Positions 8,677 through 17,703 are shown, numbered from the stretch's first letter. The stretch: DNA of 64,000 nucleotides from Alphaproteobacteria bacterium (GCA_016125405.1 WGLW01000003.1:186001-250000); one strand, 5' to 3'. Notes: generated by a model from the sequence alone, not told the origin. Numbers and translations are program-made.

Positions 8677-8928
8677 TGCATCGTTCTCCGGTTGGTTTTG
8701 ACTGTCGAAACTCGACAAAAACCCCTCGGAGCGTTCCTCGGCCGCCACCGGCTTGGCGTTTCGTATCTGCCGGTTTTGTGCGACTGCGAACAAAAAGATG
8801 CTGCGGCGCACCATCGGTCAAGTTACCTAACGTCAACTTTCTGGGTCTGCTCTGGAAATTCACAGAAACGGCCCGTTTTTCGGCGCCGGCGCCCATGGTC
8901 GCGGCGCGAGCTGGCGTAGGGTCAGCGA

Positions 8929-10785
8929 ATGAGCGCCCCTCTTCCTGTTGCCGATTCGGGTCCGGACCTAAAAAGCGCGCGGACCATTCTGCGCCGCGTC
9001 TACGGATACCAGTCCTTTCGGGGCCTGCAGGAGGGAGCGATCGGCGAGGCGCTGGCGGGCCGGGACGTGCTGGCCGTGCTGCCCACGGGAGGCGGCAAGT
9101 CCCTCTGCTACCAGATCCCCGCCATCCTGCGGCCAGGCGTCGGTATCGTGGTTTCGCCGCTGATTGCGCTGATGGCCGACCAGGTGGACGCGCTGAAGCA
9201 GGCGGGCGTTCGCGCCGAGCGGCTGGATTCAAGCCAGAGCCTTGATGATCGCTCGGCCGCGATGCGGCAGGCTTCGGCCGGCGAGATGGACCTGCTCTAT
9301 GTCTCGCCAGAGGCGCTGGCCGGTTCGGCGTTGGTGCAGCGGCTGCAGCAGATGCCGGTGTCCCTGATCGCCATCGACGAGGCGCACTGCGTTTCGCAAT
9401 GGGGCCATGATTTCCGGCCCGACTATCGGGCCCTGGGCCGATTGGCGGACGCATTTCCCAACGTGCCGCGCATGGCCGTGACGGCGACGGCGGATGCGCG
9501 CACGCGCGCCGACATCAACGCGCAGCTCAGGCTGGAGTCCGCATCGGAGTTCGTGGACTCCTTCGACCGCCCCAATCTGACTCTTGCCGCCGAACGGAAG
9601 GACGGGCGCGGGCATGATCGCGTCGCGGCTCTGGTGAAGGCTCAGAAAGGGCTGTCGGGTATTGTCTACGCCGGCACGCGAGACGGCGTTGAAGAGATTG
9701 CGGCGGGACTGGAGCGGGCCGGCGTGCCGGCGCTGGCCTATCATGCCGGCCTCGATCCGCGGGCGCGATCCGAGAGGCAACGCCGCTTTCTCGACGAGGA
9801 CGGTCTGGTGATGGTGGCGACCGTTGCGTTTGGCATGGGTGTCGACAAGCCGGATGTGCGCTTTGTCATTCATGCCGATCCCCCGAAATCGCTCGAGGCG
9901 TACTGGCAGGAAGTTGGCCGCGCGGGACGCGATGGCGAACCGGCGGACGCCACCGCGCTCTACGGCCCGGGCGACATGCGCCGCATCGTGCGCTGGGCCG
10001 AGCAGTCCGACGCGGAGGATGACATACGCAAGATGCAGGTGCGCAAGGCGCGTCAGCTGTTTGCCTTTCTCGATGGCGCCGCCTGCCGCCGCGCGGCGGT
10101 GCGCCGCTATTTCGGCGAGACGGGTGTGGAAGACTGCGGTGTTTGCGACAATTGCCTGCGGCCCGCTTCGGACGGTTTTGATGCAACGCGGTTTTCCCAG
10201 ATGGCGGTCTCGGCGGTTGTCCGCACCGGACAGCGCTTTGGTCGCGGCCGCATCATCCAGCATCTGATCGGCGAACCAAAAGACCAGATCGACCAGGACC
10301 TGTCGGCGCTCTCGACGTTTGGCGTCGGCGCCGAGTTGGGCAAGACAGGATGGCGAACCGTCATAGACCAGCTGCTGTTTGACGGCTTGCTTGGCGAAGA
10401 CGACGCCGACATGCGCCCGACGCTCTATGCGCCGGACAAGGAGATCACCCGTTCGCTGTTTGCCGGCGATATTTCGGTGGCGCTGAGGGAGGACCCCACA
10501 GTGGTTCGTCCCCGCCGGAAGACGAAGAAGGCGGCGCGCGAAGAAGCGGAAGCTTTGTCTGATCGCGACCGCGCCCTGTTCGAGTCCCTTCGCGCCTGGC
10601 GTTCAGCGACCGCAAAGGCCGGCAATGTGCCGCCCTATGTGATCTTCCATGACAAGACCCTGCGGCAGATTGCGGTCGACAGGCCGGCCTCGATCGAGGG
10701 CCTGCGCGGCGTCGCCGGGGTAGGCGAAACCAAAGCCCAGCGCTATGGCGAGGAGATCGTCGCCCGGGTGCTGGAGGCCGGCTAG
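8929..10785 (+). CDS. recQ: ATP-dependent DNA helicase RecQ
   Basis: RecQ is a 3'-5' DNA helicase of recombination and replication-fork repair. The 618-residue protein has the full bacterial architecture. The helicase core carries the Q-motif region GYQSFRGLQ, Walker A PTGGGKS (Lys57), the DEAH box [16 protein letters not shown], and motif [13 protein letters not shown] zinc-binding cysteine cluster follows ([11 protein letters not shown]...CGVCDNC), then a winged helix, and a C-terminal HRDC domain from about residue 540 ending in [14 protein letters not shown]. It is transcribed divergently from a UrcA gene. Its TAG stop directly abuts the ATG of the quinone oxidoreductase gene, so the two are probably co-transcribed. 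Confidence 0.97.
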   Translation: MSAPLPVADSGPDLKSARTILRRVYGYQSFRGLQEGAIGEALAGRDVLAVLPTGGGKSLCYQIPAILRPGVGIVVSPLIALMADQVDALKQAGVRAERLDSSQSLDDRSAAMRQASAGEMDLLYVSPEALAGSALVQRLQQMPVSLIAIDEAHCVSQWGHDFRPDYRALGRLADAFPNVPRMAVTATADARTRADINAQLRLESASEFVDSFDRPNLTLAAERKDGRGHDRVAALVKAQKGLSGIVYAGTRDGVEEIAAGLERAGVPALAYHAGLDPRARSERQRRFLDEDGLVMVATVAFGMGVDKPDVRFVIHADPPKSLEAYWQEVGRAGRDGEPADATALYGPGDMRRIVRWAEQSDAEDDIRKMQVRKARQLFAFLDGAACRRAAVRRYFGETGVEDCGVCDNCLRPASDGFDATRFSQMAVSAVVRTGQRFGRGRIIQHLIGEPKDQIDQDLSALSTFGVGAELGKTGWRTVIDQLLFDGLLGEDDADMRPTLYAPDKEITRSLFAGDISVALREDPTVVRPRRKTKKAAREEAEALSDRDRALFESLRAWRSATAKAGNVPPYVIFHDKTLRQIAVDRPASIEGLRGVAGVGETKAQRYGEEIVARVLEAG

Positions 10786-11763
10786 ATGAAAGCCCTGGTG
10801 GTTGAAGCCCTGGCGCCAGACTTCTCGCGCGTTGCACTGAAGGACATAGCAAAGCCTGATCCTGGGCCGGGCGAGGTGCGTGTCCGGGTCGAGGCGGCGA
10901 GCCTCAATTTTCCCGATTTGCTGATGCTGAAGGGCGAATACCAGTTCAAGCCGGACACGCCCTTTGTGTCGGGCATGGATTTCGCGGGCACGGTGGATGC
11001 GTTGGGCGAGGGCGTCACGTCGCTGGTGACCGGCGCGCGGGTAGCCGGAGGGTCCAAGACCGGAGCCTTCGCTGAGTTCACGCTGGCGAAGGCGGACGCC
11101 GTTCAGACAATCCCGGACAGCTTCGCCATGCCGATGGCTGCTGCGTATCCGGCCGCCTATACCACGGCTTACGTTTCGCTGATCGAGCGCGCTGGCCTCA
11201 AAACTGGTGAAACGCTGCTGGTGCATGGCGCCAGCGGCGGCGTCGGCATGGCGACCATCGATGTCGGCCGCCTTCTTGGCGCCCGGGTCATTGCAACCAC
11301 GGGCTCAGCCGACAAGGTCGCCGCGCTTCGGGCCTACGGCGCGGATGATGTGATTGTGCTGGGGGCCGACGGCTTTCGCGAGACGGTAAAGTCCCTGACG
11401 AAGGGTCGGGGCGCCGATGTGATCTTCGATCCGGTCGGCGGCGACGTGTTCGATGAATCGACCCGCTGCATCGCCTTCAACGGGCGACTTCTGGTGGTGG
11501 GGTTCGCCGGCGGACGCATTGCGGACCTGAAAACCAACATCGCCCTGATCAAGGGGTTTTCGGTTCTCGGCGTCAGGGCTGGCGAATATGGCCGGCAGTT
11601 CCCGGACAAGGGCCGGGCGGTCCGTGATGCCATCTGGCGCTGGGCCGCCGAGGGCAAGACACGTCCCGCCGTTTTTGAGGAACTGCCGCTGGACCGTTGG
11701 CGCGAGGCATTCGAACTGATGCGCGACCGGCGCCTCGTGGGGAAAGTGGTGCTGCGACCGTAG
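10786..11763 (+). CDS. NADPH:quinone oxidoreductase, zinc-independent MDR family
   Basis: This 325-residue medium-chain reductase has the GroES-like N-terminal domain (GEVRVRVEAASLNFPDLLMLKG) and an NADPH-binding Rossmann motif HGASGGVGMATI. It lacks the cysteine clusters of zinc alcohol dehydrogenases, which places it among quinone oxidoreductase/enoyl-reductase-like MDR proteins. It would carry out NADPH-dependent reduction of quinones or enones in the cytoplasm. The ATG follows the recQ stop with no gap, indicating translational coupling. It converges with the receiver-protein pair across a short palindrome. Confidence 0.9.
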   Translation: MKALVVEALAPDFSRVALKDIAKPDPGPGEVRVRVEAASLNFPDLLMLKGEYQFKPDTPFVSGMDFAGTVDALGEGVTSLVTGARVAGGSKTGAFAEFTLAKADAVQTIPDSFAMPMAAAYPAAYTTAYVSLIERAGLKTGETLLVHGASGGVGMATIDVGRLLGARVIATTGSADKVAALRAYGADDVIVLGADGFRETVKSLTKGRGADVIFDPVGGDVFDESTRCIAFNGRLLVVGFAGGRIADLKTNIALIKGFSVLGVRAGEYGRQFPDKGRAVRDAIWRWAAEGKTRPAVFEELPLDRWREAFELMRDRRLVGKVVLRP

Positions 11764-11775
11764 GCGGATCCGCCT
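11762..11775. repeat. 14-base perfect palindrome between convergent genes
   Basis: AGGCGGATCCGCCT sits exactly between the stops of the quinone oxidoreductase and the receiver-domain gene. It could form a short hairpin in either transcript. It has no U-tract, so it is at best a weak bidirectional terminator. Confidence 0.35.
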
Positions 11776-11776
11776 C

Positions 11777-12688
11777 TCAGGCCACGTCGGACTTGTGATC
11801 GTGGGCGTTGTGGATCTTCTTGGTGACCAGACGCTCCAGTTCGTTCGCCACGGCTGTGCGGTGAAGGAAAGCTTCGTCCGGCATCTCGACGATCGAGTGG
11901 ATCGTCTGGAAGTGGTATTTCACCACCTCGATGTCGTAGGTGTCGGTCATGCCGACACCCTCGATGTAGCGCAGCGCTGTATTCCAGACGCGCATGATGA
12001 TCTCGTCGCCAAGCGTGCTCACTTCGGCCGAATAATCGCACAGCAGGCGATACATGCCGCGGATGCTGGCCGAGCGATCGACATTGGTGCGATCGGCATA
12101 GGCCGTGAGATTGTCGAGAATGGCGCGCAGCTTGAACGCGTTTTCCTTGGAGGCGTCCGTCGTCGTCTTGGTCGGCGGTTCGTCCGTCAGACGACGCCAG
12201 GGTCCGGCGTAGGAGGGATCGTCCCTGCGGCGCCGGCATGGACCGACATAGTTGCGGCTGTCGATGAACTTGCGCGGACGCAGCACCACTTCCTCGATCC
12301 GCGACAGGACGCCATGAGCCGAAACGGGCTTCAGAAGGAATTCATTGATGCCGGCCTGGCGGGCCGCCATCAGCTGGTCGTGATCGATGCTCGCCGCCAG
12401 CAGGATGATCGGCACCTCGCGCGAAATTCCGGTGGTGTTGCGCCGGACTTCGCGGGTGAACTCCAGCCCGGACATGCGCCCCGCATCCCAGTCCACGATG
12501 ACGATGTCGGGTTTGAACATGCGGCCGATATTGAACGCTTCAAGCGCGTTGGCGGCGGCTGTGATGTTGGTGACCTGCAGGCGGCGCAGGCTGTCGGCCA
12601 CCACGCCGCGCATGAAGGCGTTGGAGTCAACGACGAGAATCTTGAGTTTCTTGAACTCGCCGACGGTCAGGTTGCGTTCTTCGGTCAT
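11777..12688 (-). CDS. Response regulator: CheY-like receiver with helical C-terminal domain
   Basis: This 303-residue protein begins with a receiver domain (about 14-135). Asp21 is in the acidic pocket (ILVVDSN), the phospho-acceptor is Asp66 in IVIVDWDAG, and Lys119 is in FLLKPVS. The usual switch Thr/Ser position appears to be Ala97. A basic linker YVGPCRRRR ... GPWRR follows, then a helical domain of about 130 residues with no DNA-binding or enzymatic signature. No kinase lies next to it. It starts one base after the stop of an upstream paralogue with a degenerate receiver, so the two are certainly co-transcribed. A role in phospho-signalling, perhaps by protein-protein contact, is inferred. 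Confidence 0.85.
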   Translation of the reverse strand: MTEERNLTVGEFKKLKILVVDSNAFMRGVVADSLRRLQVTNITAAANALEAFNIGRMFKPDIVIVDWDAGRMSGLEFTREVRRNTTGISREVPIILLAASIDHDQLMAARQAGINEFLLKPVSAHGVLSRIEEVVLRPRKFIDSRNYVGPCRRRRDDPSYAGPWRRLTDEPPTKTTTDASKENAFKLRAILDNLTAYADRTNVDRSASIRGMYRLLCDYSAEVSTLGDEIIMRVWNTALRYIEGVGMTDTYDIEVVKYHFQTIHSIVEMPDEAFLHRTAVANELERLVTKKIHNAHDHKSDVA

Positions 12689-12689
12689 C

Positions 12690-13601
12690 TCAAGCCGCCA
12701 GTTTCTTCTGAATAGCCTTGCTCAGGGCCATGGCCACGCTGTCGCGCGCATCTGTGTAGCCCAAAGGAAGCGAAGCGAGTTGTTCGAGGGCGCCGAGCGC
12801 GGTGCCGATGACCAGCGCGTCCTGATGGCCTTGCGGAACCGTGACGCTGACATAGGCGTCGAAGGAAGCGAGGGCCGCATGCAAGGCGTGGTCATTCGTT
12901 TCGACCGCAAGCTTCTGACATTCCCAGAAGCGCTCCTTCGCGGCGTCGAGCGTATCTCGCCGGCGGCCGTCCAGAGCCTCGCAGGCGCTGCGGAGTCCGG
13001 CGAGCGCGACGCGGATCGGCGTTTTTGCCGCTTCTTCTTCCTGATCGACCATTGGCGCCGAAGGTTCGTTGGCCCGGTCAGAGTCGCGGCGCTTGGCGCC
13101 ATGATAGTCAGCCGGGTTCTTGCGACGCCGGCACGGGCCAATGAAGACCGCGCAATCGACGAACGGGCGCGGTGTTTCGATCACCATTTCCAGGCGCTGC
13201 TTGAGGGCGCCGGGCGAAATCGGCCGGGCGAGGAATTCATCGACGCCAGCGTCGCGGCCATCGATTGTCATCTGGCGTGTCAGGCTGGCGGTGACCAGGA
13301 TGACGGGCAAGCGGCGCAGGCGGTCATTCTCCGTGCGGCGCAGGGCGCGGCAGAAGCCAAGCGCGTCGAATTGGTCGCCGGGTTCCCACGACATCAGGAT
13401 CAGGTCGATGGGTTGCTCGGCGAGGCAGGCGCAGGCGTCTTCCTCGTTCCGGGCGGCGGATATGTTGGTGATGTCGAGGCCACGCAGGATTTCAGCGACA
13501 AGGCCGCGGCTGAAATTGTTGGCGTCGACGACGAGCACGGACAGCGTGCGTGCCTTCAACGGTTTCGGCTCCCTTGGATCCCTCATCAGTCCCGCCACCA
13601 T
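12690..13601 (-). CDS. Pseudo-receiver paralogue of the adjacent response regulator
   Basis: The protein is 303 residues and shares the whole layout of its downstream neighbour: a receiver (about 20-142), the basic FIGPCRRRK linker, and a helical C-terminal domain. The key residues differ. The phospho-acceptor is replaced by Ser71 (LILMSWEPG), and the conserved lysine by Arg126 (FLARPIS). The switch Thr104 (VTAS), which the neighbour lacks, is kept. Asp26 of the acidic pocket remains. It is therefore unlikely to be phosphorylated on aspartate and may act as a constitutive partner of the canonical paralogue. It is first in the two-gene operon. A downstream methionine (MRDPREP) is an alternative start. 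Confidence 0.83.
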   Translation of the reverse strand: MVAGLMRDPREPKPLKARTLSVLVVDANNFSRGLVAEILRGLDITNISAARNEEDACACLAEQPIDLILMSWEPGDQFDALGFCRALRRTENDRLRRLPVILVTASLTRQMTIDGRDAGVDEFLARPISPGALKQRLEMVIETPRPFVDCAVFIGPCRRRKNPADYHGAKRRDSDRANEPSAPMVDQEEEAAKTPIRVALAGLRSACEALDGRRRDTLDAAKERFWECQKLAVETNDHALHAALASFDAYVSVTVPQGHQDALVIGTALGALEQLASLPLGYTDARDSVAMALSKAIQKKLAA

Positions 13602-13625
13602 CTCTCTGTCTGGTTCAGGATGGAC

Positions 13626-13695
13626 GGTAACCGAACAAGGTAATTTTCCCGTTGAACCGGGTAACCAAACTCTCGGGCCTGCCGTTAACCCAAAC
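13626..13695. repeat. Three GTTAACC-type direct repeats upstream of the RHH-PII gene
   Basis: Three similar elements occur: GGTAACCGAAC at 13626, GGTAACCAAAC at 13660 and GTTAACCCAAAC at 13684. They lie in the spacer between the divergent pseudo-receiver and RHH-PII genes, about 100-170 bases before the latter's start. Ribbon-helix-helix proteins often bind short direct repeats, so these are candidate operators. This is inference. Confidence 0.35.
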
Positions 13696-13798
13696 GATAC
13701 CAGCGCCGCCGGGCCGGGCGCCGCTCTGGCTGGCGTTCGGTGTGTAAGTTTGTTAGCGTGTGCATGTTCCGCTCCACCCCTTAAGAGAGTCGCACCCC

Positions 13799-14299
13799 TT
13801 GGACGAAAAGCTCGATCAACGCATCCAGCTGGTGGCCTCCGCCAGCTTCGGCAACGTCGTCGATGAATGGCGTCGGATGCAGCACGACCTGCCGTCGCGG
13901 TCGGAGGCGATCCGCCGCCTCGTTTATCTTGGCCTGCAGAATTACGAGGACCATCCCATGCGCATGATCACGGCCATCCTTCGGCCGCACAAGTATTCGG
14001 CCGTGCGCGACGCCCTGATCCAGCTGGGCGTTTCGGGCATCACCACGACCGAGGTCCAGGGCTTTGGCCGGTCGCGGGGGCAGACAGAGTTCTATCGCGG
14101 GGCCGAATACAAGACCTCGGAAGTTCCAAAGCTGAAGATCGAGGTGGCCGTGCCGTCGGGGCTCGCCGAAGCGGCGATCGACGTCATCCAGAAAGTCGGC
14201 GGAACCGGCAAGATCGGGGACGGCAAGATTTTCGTAACCGGCCTCACCGAGGTGGTGCGCATCCGCACGGGCGAGCGGGACCAGAAGGCGCTGGACTAA
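13799..14299 (+). CDS. Ribbon-helix-helix domain fused to PII (GlnB/GlnK-type) signalling protein
   Basis: Residues 6-47 (QRIQLVAS strand, then SFGNVVDEWRRMQ and LPSRSEAIRRLVYLGL helices) form a typical RHH DNA-binding unit. Residues 54-166 are a complete PII protein beginning MRMITAILRPHKYS. Counted from that methionine, the T-loop tyrosine is exactly Tyr51 (YRGAEY). The B-loop GGTGKIGDGKI and the C-terminal RIRTGERDQKAL are intact. PII proteins report 2-oxoglutarate and ATP/ADP status. I place the start at TTG 13799, which has AAGAGAG upstream; GTG 13760 is possible. ATG 13958 has GAGGA seven bases upstream and could also give free PII. No amtB or glnA is adjacent. A nitrogen-responsive DNA-binding PII is inferred. 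Confidence 0.8.
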   Translation: MDEKLDQRIQLVASASFGNVVDEWRRMQHDLPSRSEAIRRLVYLGLQNYEDHPMRMITAILRPHKYSAVRDALIQLGVSGITTTEVQGFGRSRGQTEFYRGAEYKTSEVPKLKIEVAVPSGLAEAAIDVIQKVGGTGKIGDGKIFVTGLTEVVRIRTGERDQKALD

Positions 14300-14302
14300 A
14301 CC

Positions 14303-14746
14303 CTACCGGCGGAAGGGAACCGAGAGCAGGCGCCACAGCAGCCAGATCGGCATCACAACGATCACGCCCAGCAAAGCCGGAAGCCAGCCATAAACCACCG
14401 CCCACGCCGCAATGTCGCCCACGGCTTTGGCCAGTGAGGCCAGGGCGCCGCCGAGCGTGAATCCCGGCGAGAACGGGTTGATGTCGGCGACGCGGAGCAG
14501 GGCGCCGACCGCCAGACACAGCCCGGCCAGCTTGATCCAGCCCCACGCCGTGATGTCGAACATCTTTTCGCGGATGCTGCGTTGGTGGGGGTGGTCCTCG
14601 TATTGCGCGTCGAGCGGGTGCGGTTCGGCGGTCCAGACGCCGCCCTCGCGTCGTGCATCGATGACGGGCACGGGGTGTTCACTGGCGGATGGGTCGGGCG
14701 GGGGGCTTCCCGGCGGGGGCGGGGTCGAGAGGGGGTCGTCGGCCAT
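14303..14746 (-). CDS. Small integral membrane protein, DUF6460-like
   Basis: This 147-residue protein has a proline-rich cytoplasmic N-terminus of about 60 residues. Two hydrophobic segments follow (WGWIKLAGLCLAVGALLRVA and AVVYGWLPALLGVIVVMPIWLLWRLL) with an amphipathic stretch between. The C-terminal PIWLLWRLL pattern recalls the DUF6460 family of alphaproteobacterial membrane proteins, recalled from memory rather than searched. Function is unknown. It starts seven bases after the mechanosensitive-channel stop on the same strand and is probably co-transcribed with it. It converges with the RHH-PII gene, three bases apart. Confidence 0.65.
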   Translation of the reverse strand: MADDPLSTPPPPGSPPPDPSASEHPVPVIDARREGGVWTAEPHPLDAQYEDHPHQRSIREKMFDITAWGWIKLAGLCLAVGALLRVADINPFSPGFTLGGALASLAKAVGDIAAWAVVYGWLPALLGVIVVMPIWLLWRLLSVPFRR

Positions 14747-14752
14747 GGCGGC

Positions 14753-15904
14753 CTATCCTGTCTTGTCCGCGCTTCCTTGCCCGCCTTCCGACCCGGTTCC
14801 CGGCGCTGGCGCAGGATGCTTGTCGACGTTCGTCTGGTGCGGATAGGGAATGGTGAGGCCCGCGCGGTCGAACGCCTGTTTCACCAGTCTGAGCAGATCG
14901 CCGCTCAGTTGGAAATAGTCCGCGCTGGAACACCATGCCCTCAGCCTGAGATCGATGGACGAACTTGCGAGCGCATGGGTATTCGCCCAGACCGCCGGCT
15001 CCTTGTGCACGCGCGGGTCGGCCTGTGCGGTTTCGACAAGCACTTTGAGCGCAAGATCGATGTCGTCGTCGTAATCGATGGAATAGATCTGGTCGATACG
15101 GCGCGTCGGGTGCGCCGAGAAGTTGACGATCACGTCGCCCCAGCACTTGTCGTTGGTCAGCGTGACGCCCTTGTTGTCGAGCGTGTTGAGCGACGTGGTG
15201 AAAGGCGTGATGTCGGCGACCGTGCCCTCCGTTCCGGCAATATTGACATAATCGCCGATGCGGTAGGGCCGGAACACGGCGATGATGACGCCGGAAGCGA
15301 CCGCCTTCAGCGTGTCCTGCAACGCCAGCGCGATAGCGAGGCCGGCGGCGCCGACGACGGCGACCAGCGAAGCGATCGGAAAGCCGAAGACCTGAAGCGC
15401 GGCGATCAGGCCAACGCCGAGCGCGGCGAAGCGGGCGAGCGACGCGAGGAAGGCGAACAGGGTCGCTCCGCCGCTGCCGGAATGGCGGCCGAGATTGTCT
15501 CCAAAGCGCCGAACACGGGTGCTGATCCAGGCGCCGGCGAACCAGGCGGTGGCGAGCACGACCAGCGCGATCAGGACCGCGATGGCGCCGGCCTGCAGCT
15601 TGTTGATGTCGTAACCGAACACCCATGCAGCGCCCGCGCAGCCGGCAAGGAGACCCGCAAGGCGCACGAGCGAGCCGAATATATCAAGCAGGATATTATC
15701 GGCGGATTTGGCTTCGTCCTTGTGACGCCGCCTGTTGGCGATGCCGGTCAGACGGCGGCCGGTAAACTTCAGAATGCCGGCGAGAATCGAACCGACGAGG
15801 TACCCGAGAACAATCGCGACGCCCGCCCACATGAGTTTCTGCGGCAGATGACTCAGGTCAAAGGCCCATTCGCGAAAGGCGTCGAATGTTTCCTGCACGT
15901 CCAT
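14753..15904 (-). CDS. Mechanosensitive ion channel, MscS family
   Basis: This 383-residue protein has N-terminal transmembrane helices (KLMWAGVAIVLGYLVGSILAGIL, LVRLAGLLAGCAGAAWVFGY, GAIAVLIALVVLATAWFAGAW). The pore-lining region follows (VAVVGAAGLAIALALQDTLKAVASGVIIAVFRPYRIGDYVNIAG), whose alternating Gly/Ala and conserved LQD are MscS hallmarks. A soluble beta/alpha-beta vestibule then runs to about residue 365. Such channels release solutes on hypo-osmotic shock across the inner membrane. It is longer than minimal MscS because of an extra N-terminal helix pair. The DUF6460-like gene follows directly. Confidence 0.93.
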   Translation of the reverse strand: MDVQETFDAFREWAFDLSHLPQKLMWAGVAIVLGYLVGSILAGILKFTGRRLTGIANRRRHKDEAKSADNILLDIFGSLVRLAGLLAGCAGAAWVFGYDINKLQAGAIAVLIALVVLATAWFAGAWISTRVRRFGDNLGRHSGSGGATLFAFLASLARFAALGVGLIAALQVFGFPIASLVAVVGAAGLAIALALQDTLKAVASGVIIAVFRPYRIGDYVNIAGTEGTVADITPFTTSLNTLDNKGVTLTNDKCWGDVIVNFSAHPTRRIDQIYSIDYDDDIDLALKVLVETAQADPRVHKEPAVWANTHALASSSIDLRLRAWCSSADYFQLSGDLLRLVKQAFDRAGLTIPYPHQTNVDKHPAPAPGTGSEGGQGSADKTG

Positions 15905-15993
15905 GTTTCATTCCGGGTCTGCGATCGTTGTTGCTTGGTACCTATCTCGATTGCCTGTGAATCCCAACCCGGTGTCGATGAAGGTTTTTCGCG

Positions 15994-17616
15994 TCAGCCG
16001 TTAAGCATCGCTTCGAGGATTTCCATCCGGTCGGCTTCGGCCGACGGCTTGTCCCAGCGGATCCGGTGAATGCGCGGGAAGCGCATCGCAACCCCGGACT
16101 TGTGACGCGGGCTTCGTTGCAATCCTTCGAACGCGACTTCCAGAACCAGGCCTTCCTCGCGGTTGGCGGTGACCGAGCGCACCGGGCCGAAACGTTCGAG
16201 CGTGTGGTCGCGCACATACTTGTCGAGCAGCAGGAGTTCTTCGTCGGTGAAGCCGAAATACGCCTTGCCGACGGGAGCAAGCTCTTCTTCGCCCTTGTTC
16301 GTGCGCCAGACGCCGAATGTGAAATCGGAATAAAAGCTGGACCGACGGCCATGCCCGCGCTGGGCGTACATCAACACGGCGTCGATGAGGAACGGATCAC
16401 GCTTCCATTTGTACCAGGGTCCGGTCGGGCGCCCAGCAAGGTAGGGCGAGTCCCAGCGCTTCAGCATCAACCCTTCGATTTCGGGTGTCGGCGGATTGCG
16501 GCGCAGGTCTTCAAGCTGGGCTGCGGTGTCGAACGGCACAAGCGGGGAGAGATCGATGCGGCCTTCGGGCAGGGAGACGACGAAGCGCTCAAGACGCTTT
16601 CGCCGTTCGCCGAACGGCAGGGACCGCAAGTCTTCGTCGCCTTCCTGAAGGATGTCATAGGCGCGCAGAATGGCTGGGCGTTCGGCGAGCTGCTTCTGCG
16701 AGACTGTCTTGCGGTTCAGGCGCTGCTGCAACTCGTTGAAGGATGCGACGCCGCCCTCGGGCGATCGGATCAGGAGTTCGCCGTCCAGCGCGGCATCGAA
16801 GTGCGCATCAGTCAGCAGGTCGGGAAAAGCCGCACTGATGTCGTCACCCGTGCGCGTATAGAGCCGCCGCACGCCGTTTTCGCTGGCGAGCTGGACGCGG
16901 ACGCCGTCCCATTTCCATTCGGCGGCGAAATCGCGCGGGTTGACCAGGGCGGGATCGAGCGCTGCGGGATCCGAACGCTCGGACTTGCTGAGCAGCGGAT
17001 GGGCGAGCATGACCGGCCGGAAGGGCGCTTTCGCCGCCGAGACCGGCTTTTCGGCGCGGCCGTCCAGCCAGGCGAAGAGATCAAGATACGGTGGAGTGAG
17101 GCCGTGCCAGATTTCCTCGATCTCGGCGACGTCGACATTGCCGAAGTTTGCCGCCGCCTGGCGGGCGAGACGGGCCGACACGCCAACGCGCAGGCCGCCT
17201 GTCACCAGCTTCAGCAGCGCCCAGCGGCCGGTGGAGTCGAGGGCGTCGAGCCAGGTTTCAACGCGCGCAAGGCCTTCGGCTTTTGTTGCGCGGTGGAGTG
17301 TCTCGACTACCTCGTCGAGATCAGGCGGGCGGTTGGCGCCGGGCCGGGCCGGCCAGATGAGAGATACGGTTTCGGCGAGGTCACCTACATAATCATAGGA
17401 CAGCCCGAAGAGAACCGGATCGGTGCGGCGGGAGACAAGCTCGCGGATCGCGGCGGGTTTGACAGATGGGATGGAGAGATCGCCGGTGATCGCGGCCAGC
17501 GCATAGCCGCGCGCGGGGTCCGGCGTGTCGCGCAGATACGCGCACAGCAGCGTCAGCTTGCCGTTGCGCGCCGGCGTCAGGATCAGCCGGTCGAGGAGCG
17601 CGGCGAAGGACTGCAT
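15994..17616 (-). CDS. ATP-dependent DNA ligase of the ligase-associated DNA-damage set
   Basis: This 540-residue ligase has an N-terminal DNA-binding domain (about 1-200), the adenylation domain with motif I EWKWDGVR (Lys235 carries AMP), motif IV-like EGLMLKRWDSPY, and a C-terminal OB fold ending in VAMRFPRIHRIRWDK. It matches the bacterial cisplatin-damage-response ATP-dependent ligases that normally lie in one operon with an MBL-fold exonuclease, an Lhr-type helicase and PdeM. Here those partners lie 5, 8 and 11 kb away with unrelated genes between. It would seal nicks in DNA, separately from replicative LigA. Confidence 0.93.
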   Translation of the reverse strand: MQSFAALLDRLILTPARNGKLTLLCAYLRDTPDPARGYALAAITGDLSIPSVKPAAIRELVSRRTDPVLFGLSYDYVGDLAETVSLIWPARPGANRPPDLDEVVETLHRATKAEGLARVETWLDALDSTGRWALLKLVTGGLRVGVSARLARQAAANFGNVDVAEIEEIWHGLTPPYLDLFAWLDGRAEKPVSAAKAPFRPVMLAHPLLSKSERSDPAALDPALVNPRDFAAEWKWDGVRVQLASENGVRRLYTRTGDDISAAFPDLLTDAHFDAALDGELLIRSPEGGVASFNELQQRLNRKTVSQKQLAERPAILRAYDILQEGDEDLRSLPFGERRKRLERFVVSLPEGRIDLSPLVPFDTAAQLEDLRRNPPTPEIEGLMLKRWDSPYLAGRPTGPWYKWKRDPFLIDAVLMYAQRGHGRRSSFYSDFTFGVWRTNKGEEELAPVGKAYFGFTDEELLLLDKYVRDHTLERFGPVRSVTANREEGLVLEVAFEGLQRSPRHKSGVAMRFPRIHRIRWDKPSAEADRMEILEAMLNG

Positions 17617-17703
17617 GCCGCCGATATATGGCGACCCGGGAGGGTGTGCGAGTGGGGAATTGGGCGGCGGCGATTTTGGGCGCGCGATTTCTCCGTCTCG
17701 CTT

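Noticed and set aside
13799-14299. Reading the RHH part as the antitoxin of a toxin-antitoxin pair.
   Set aside because: No small toxin gene is adjacent, and the RHH segment continues in frame into PII with no stop.
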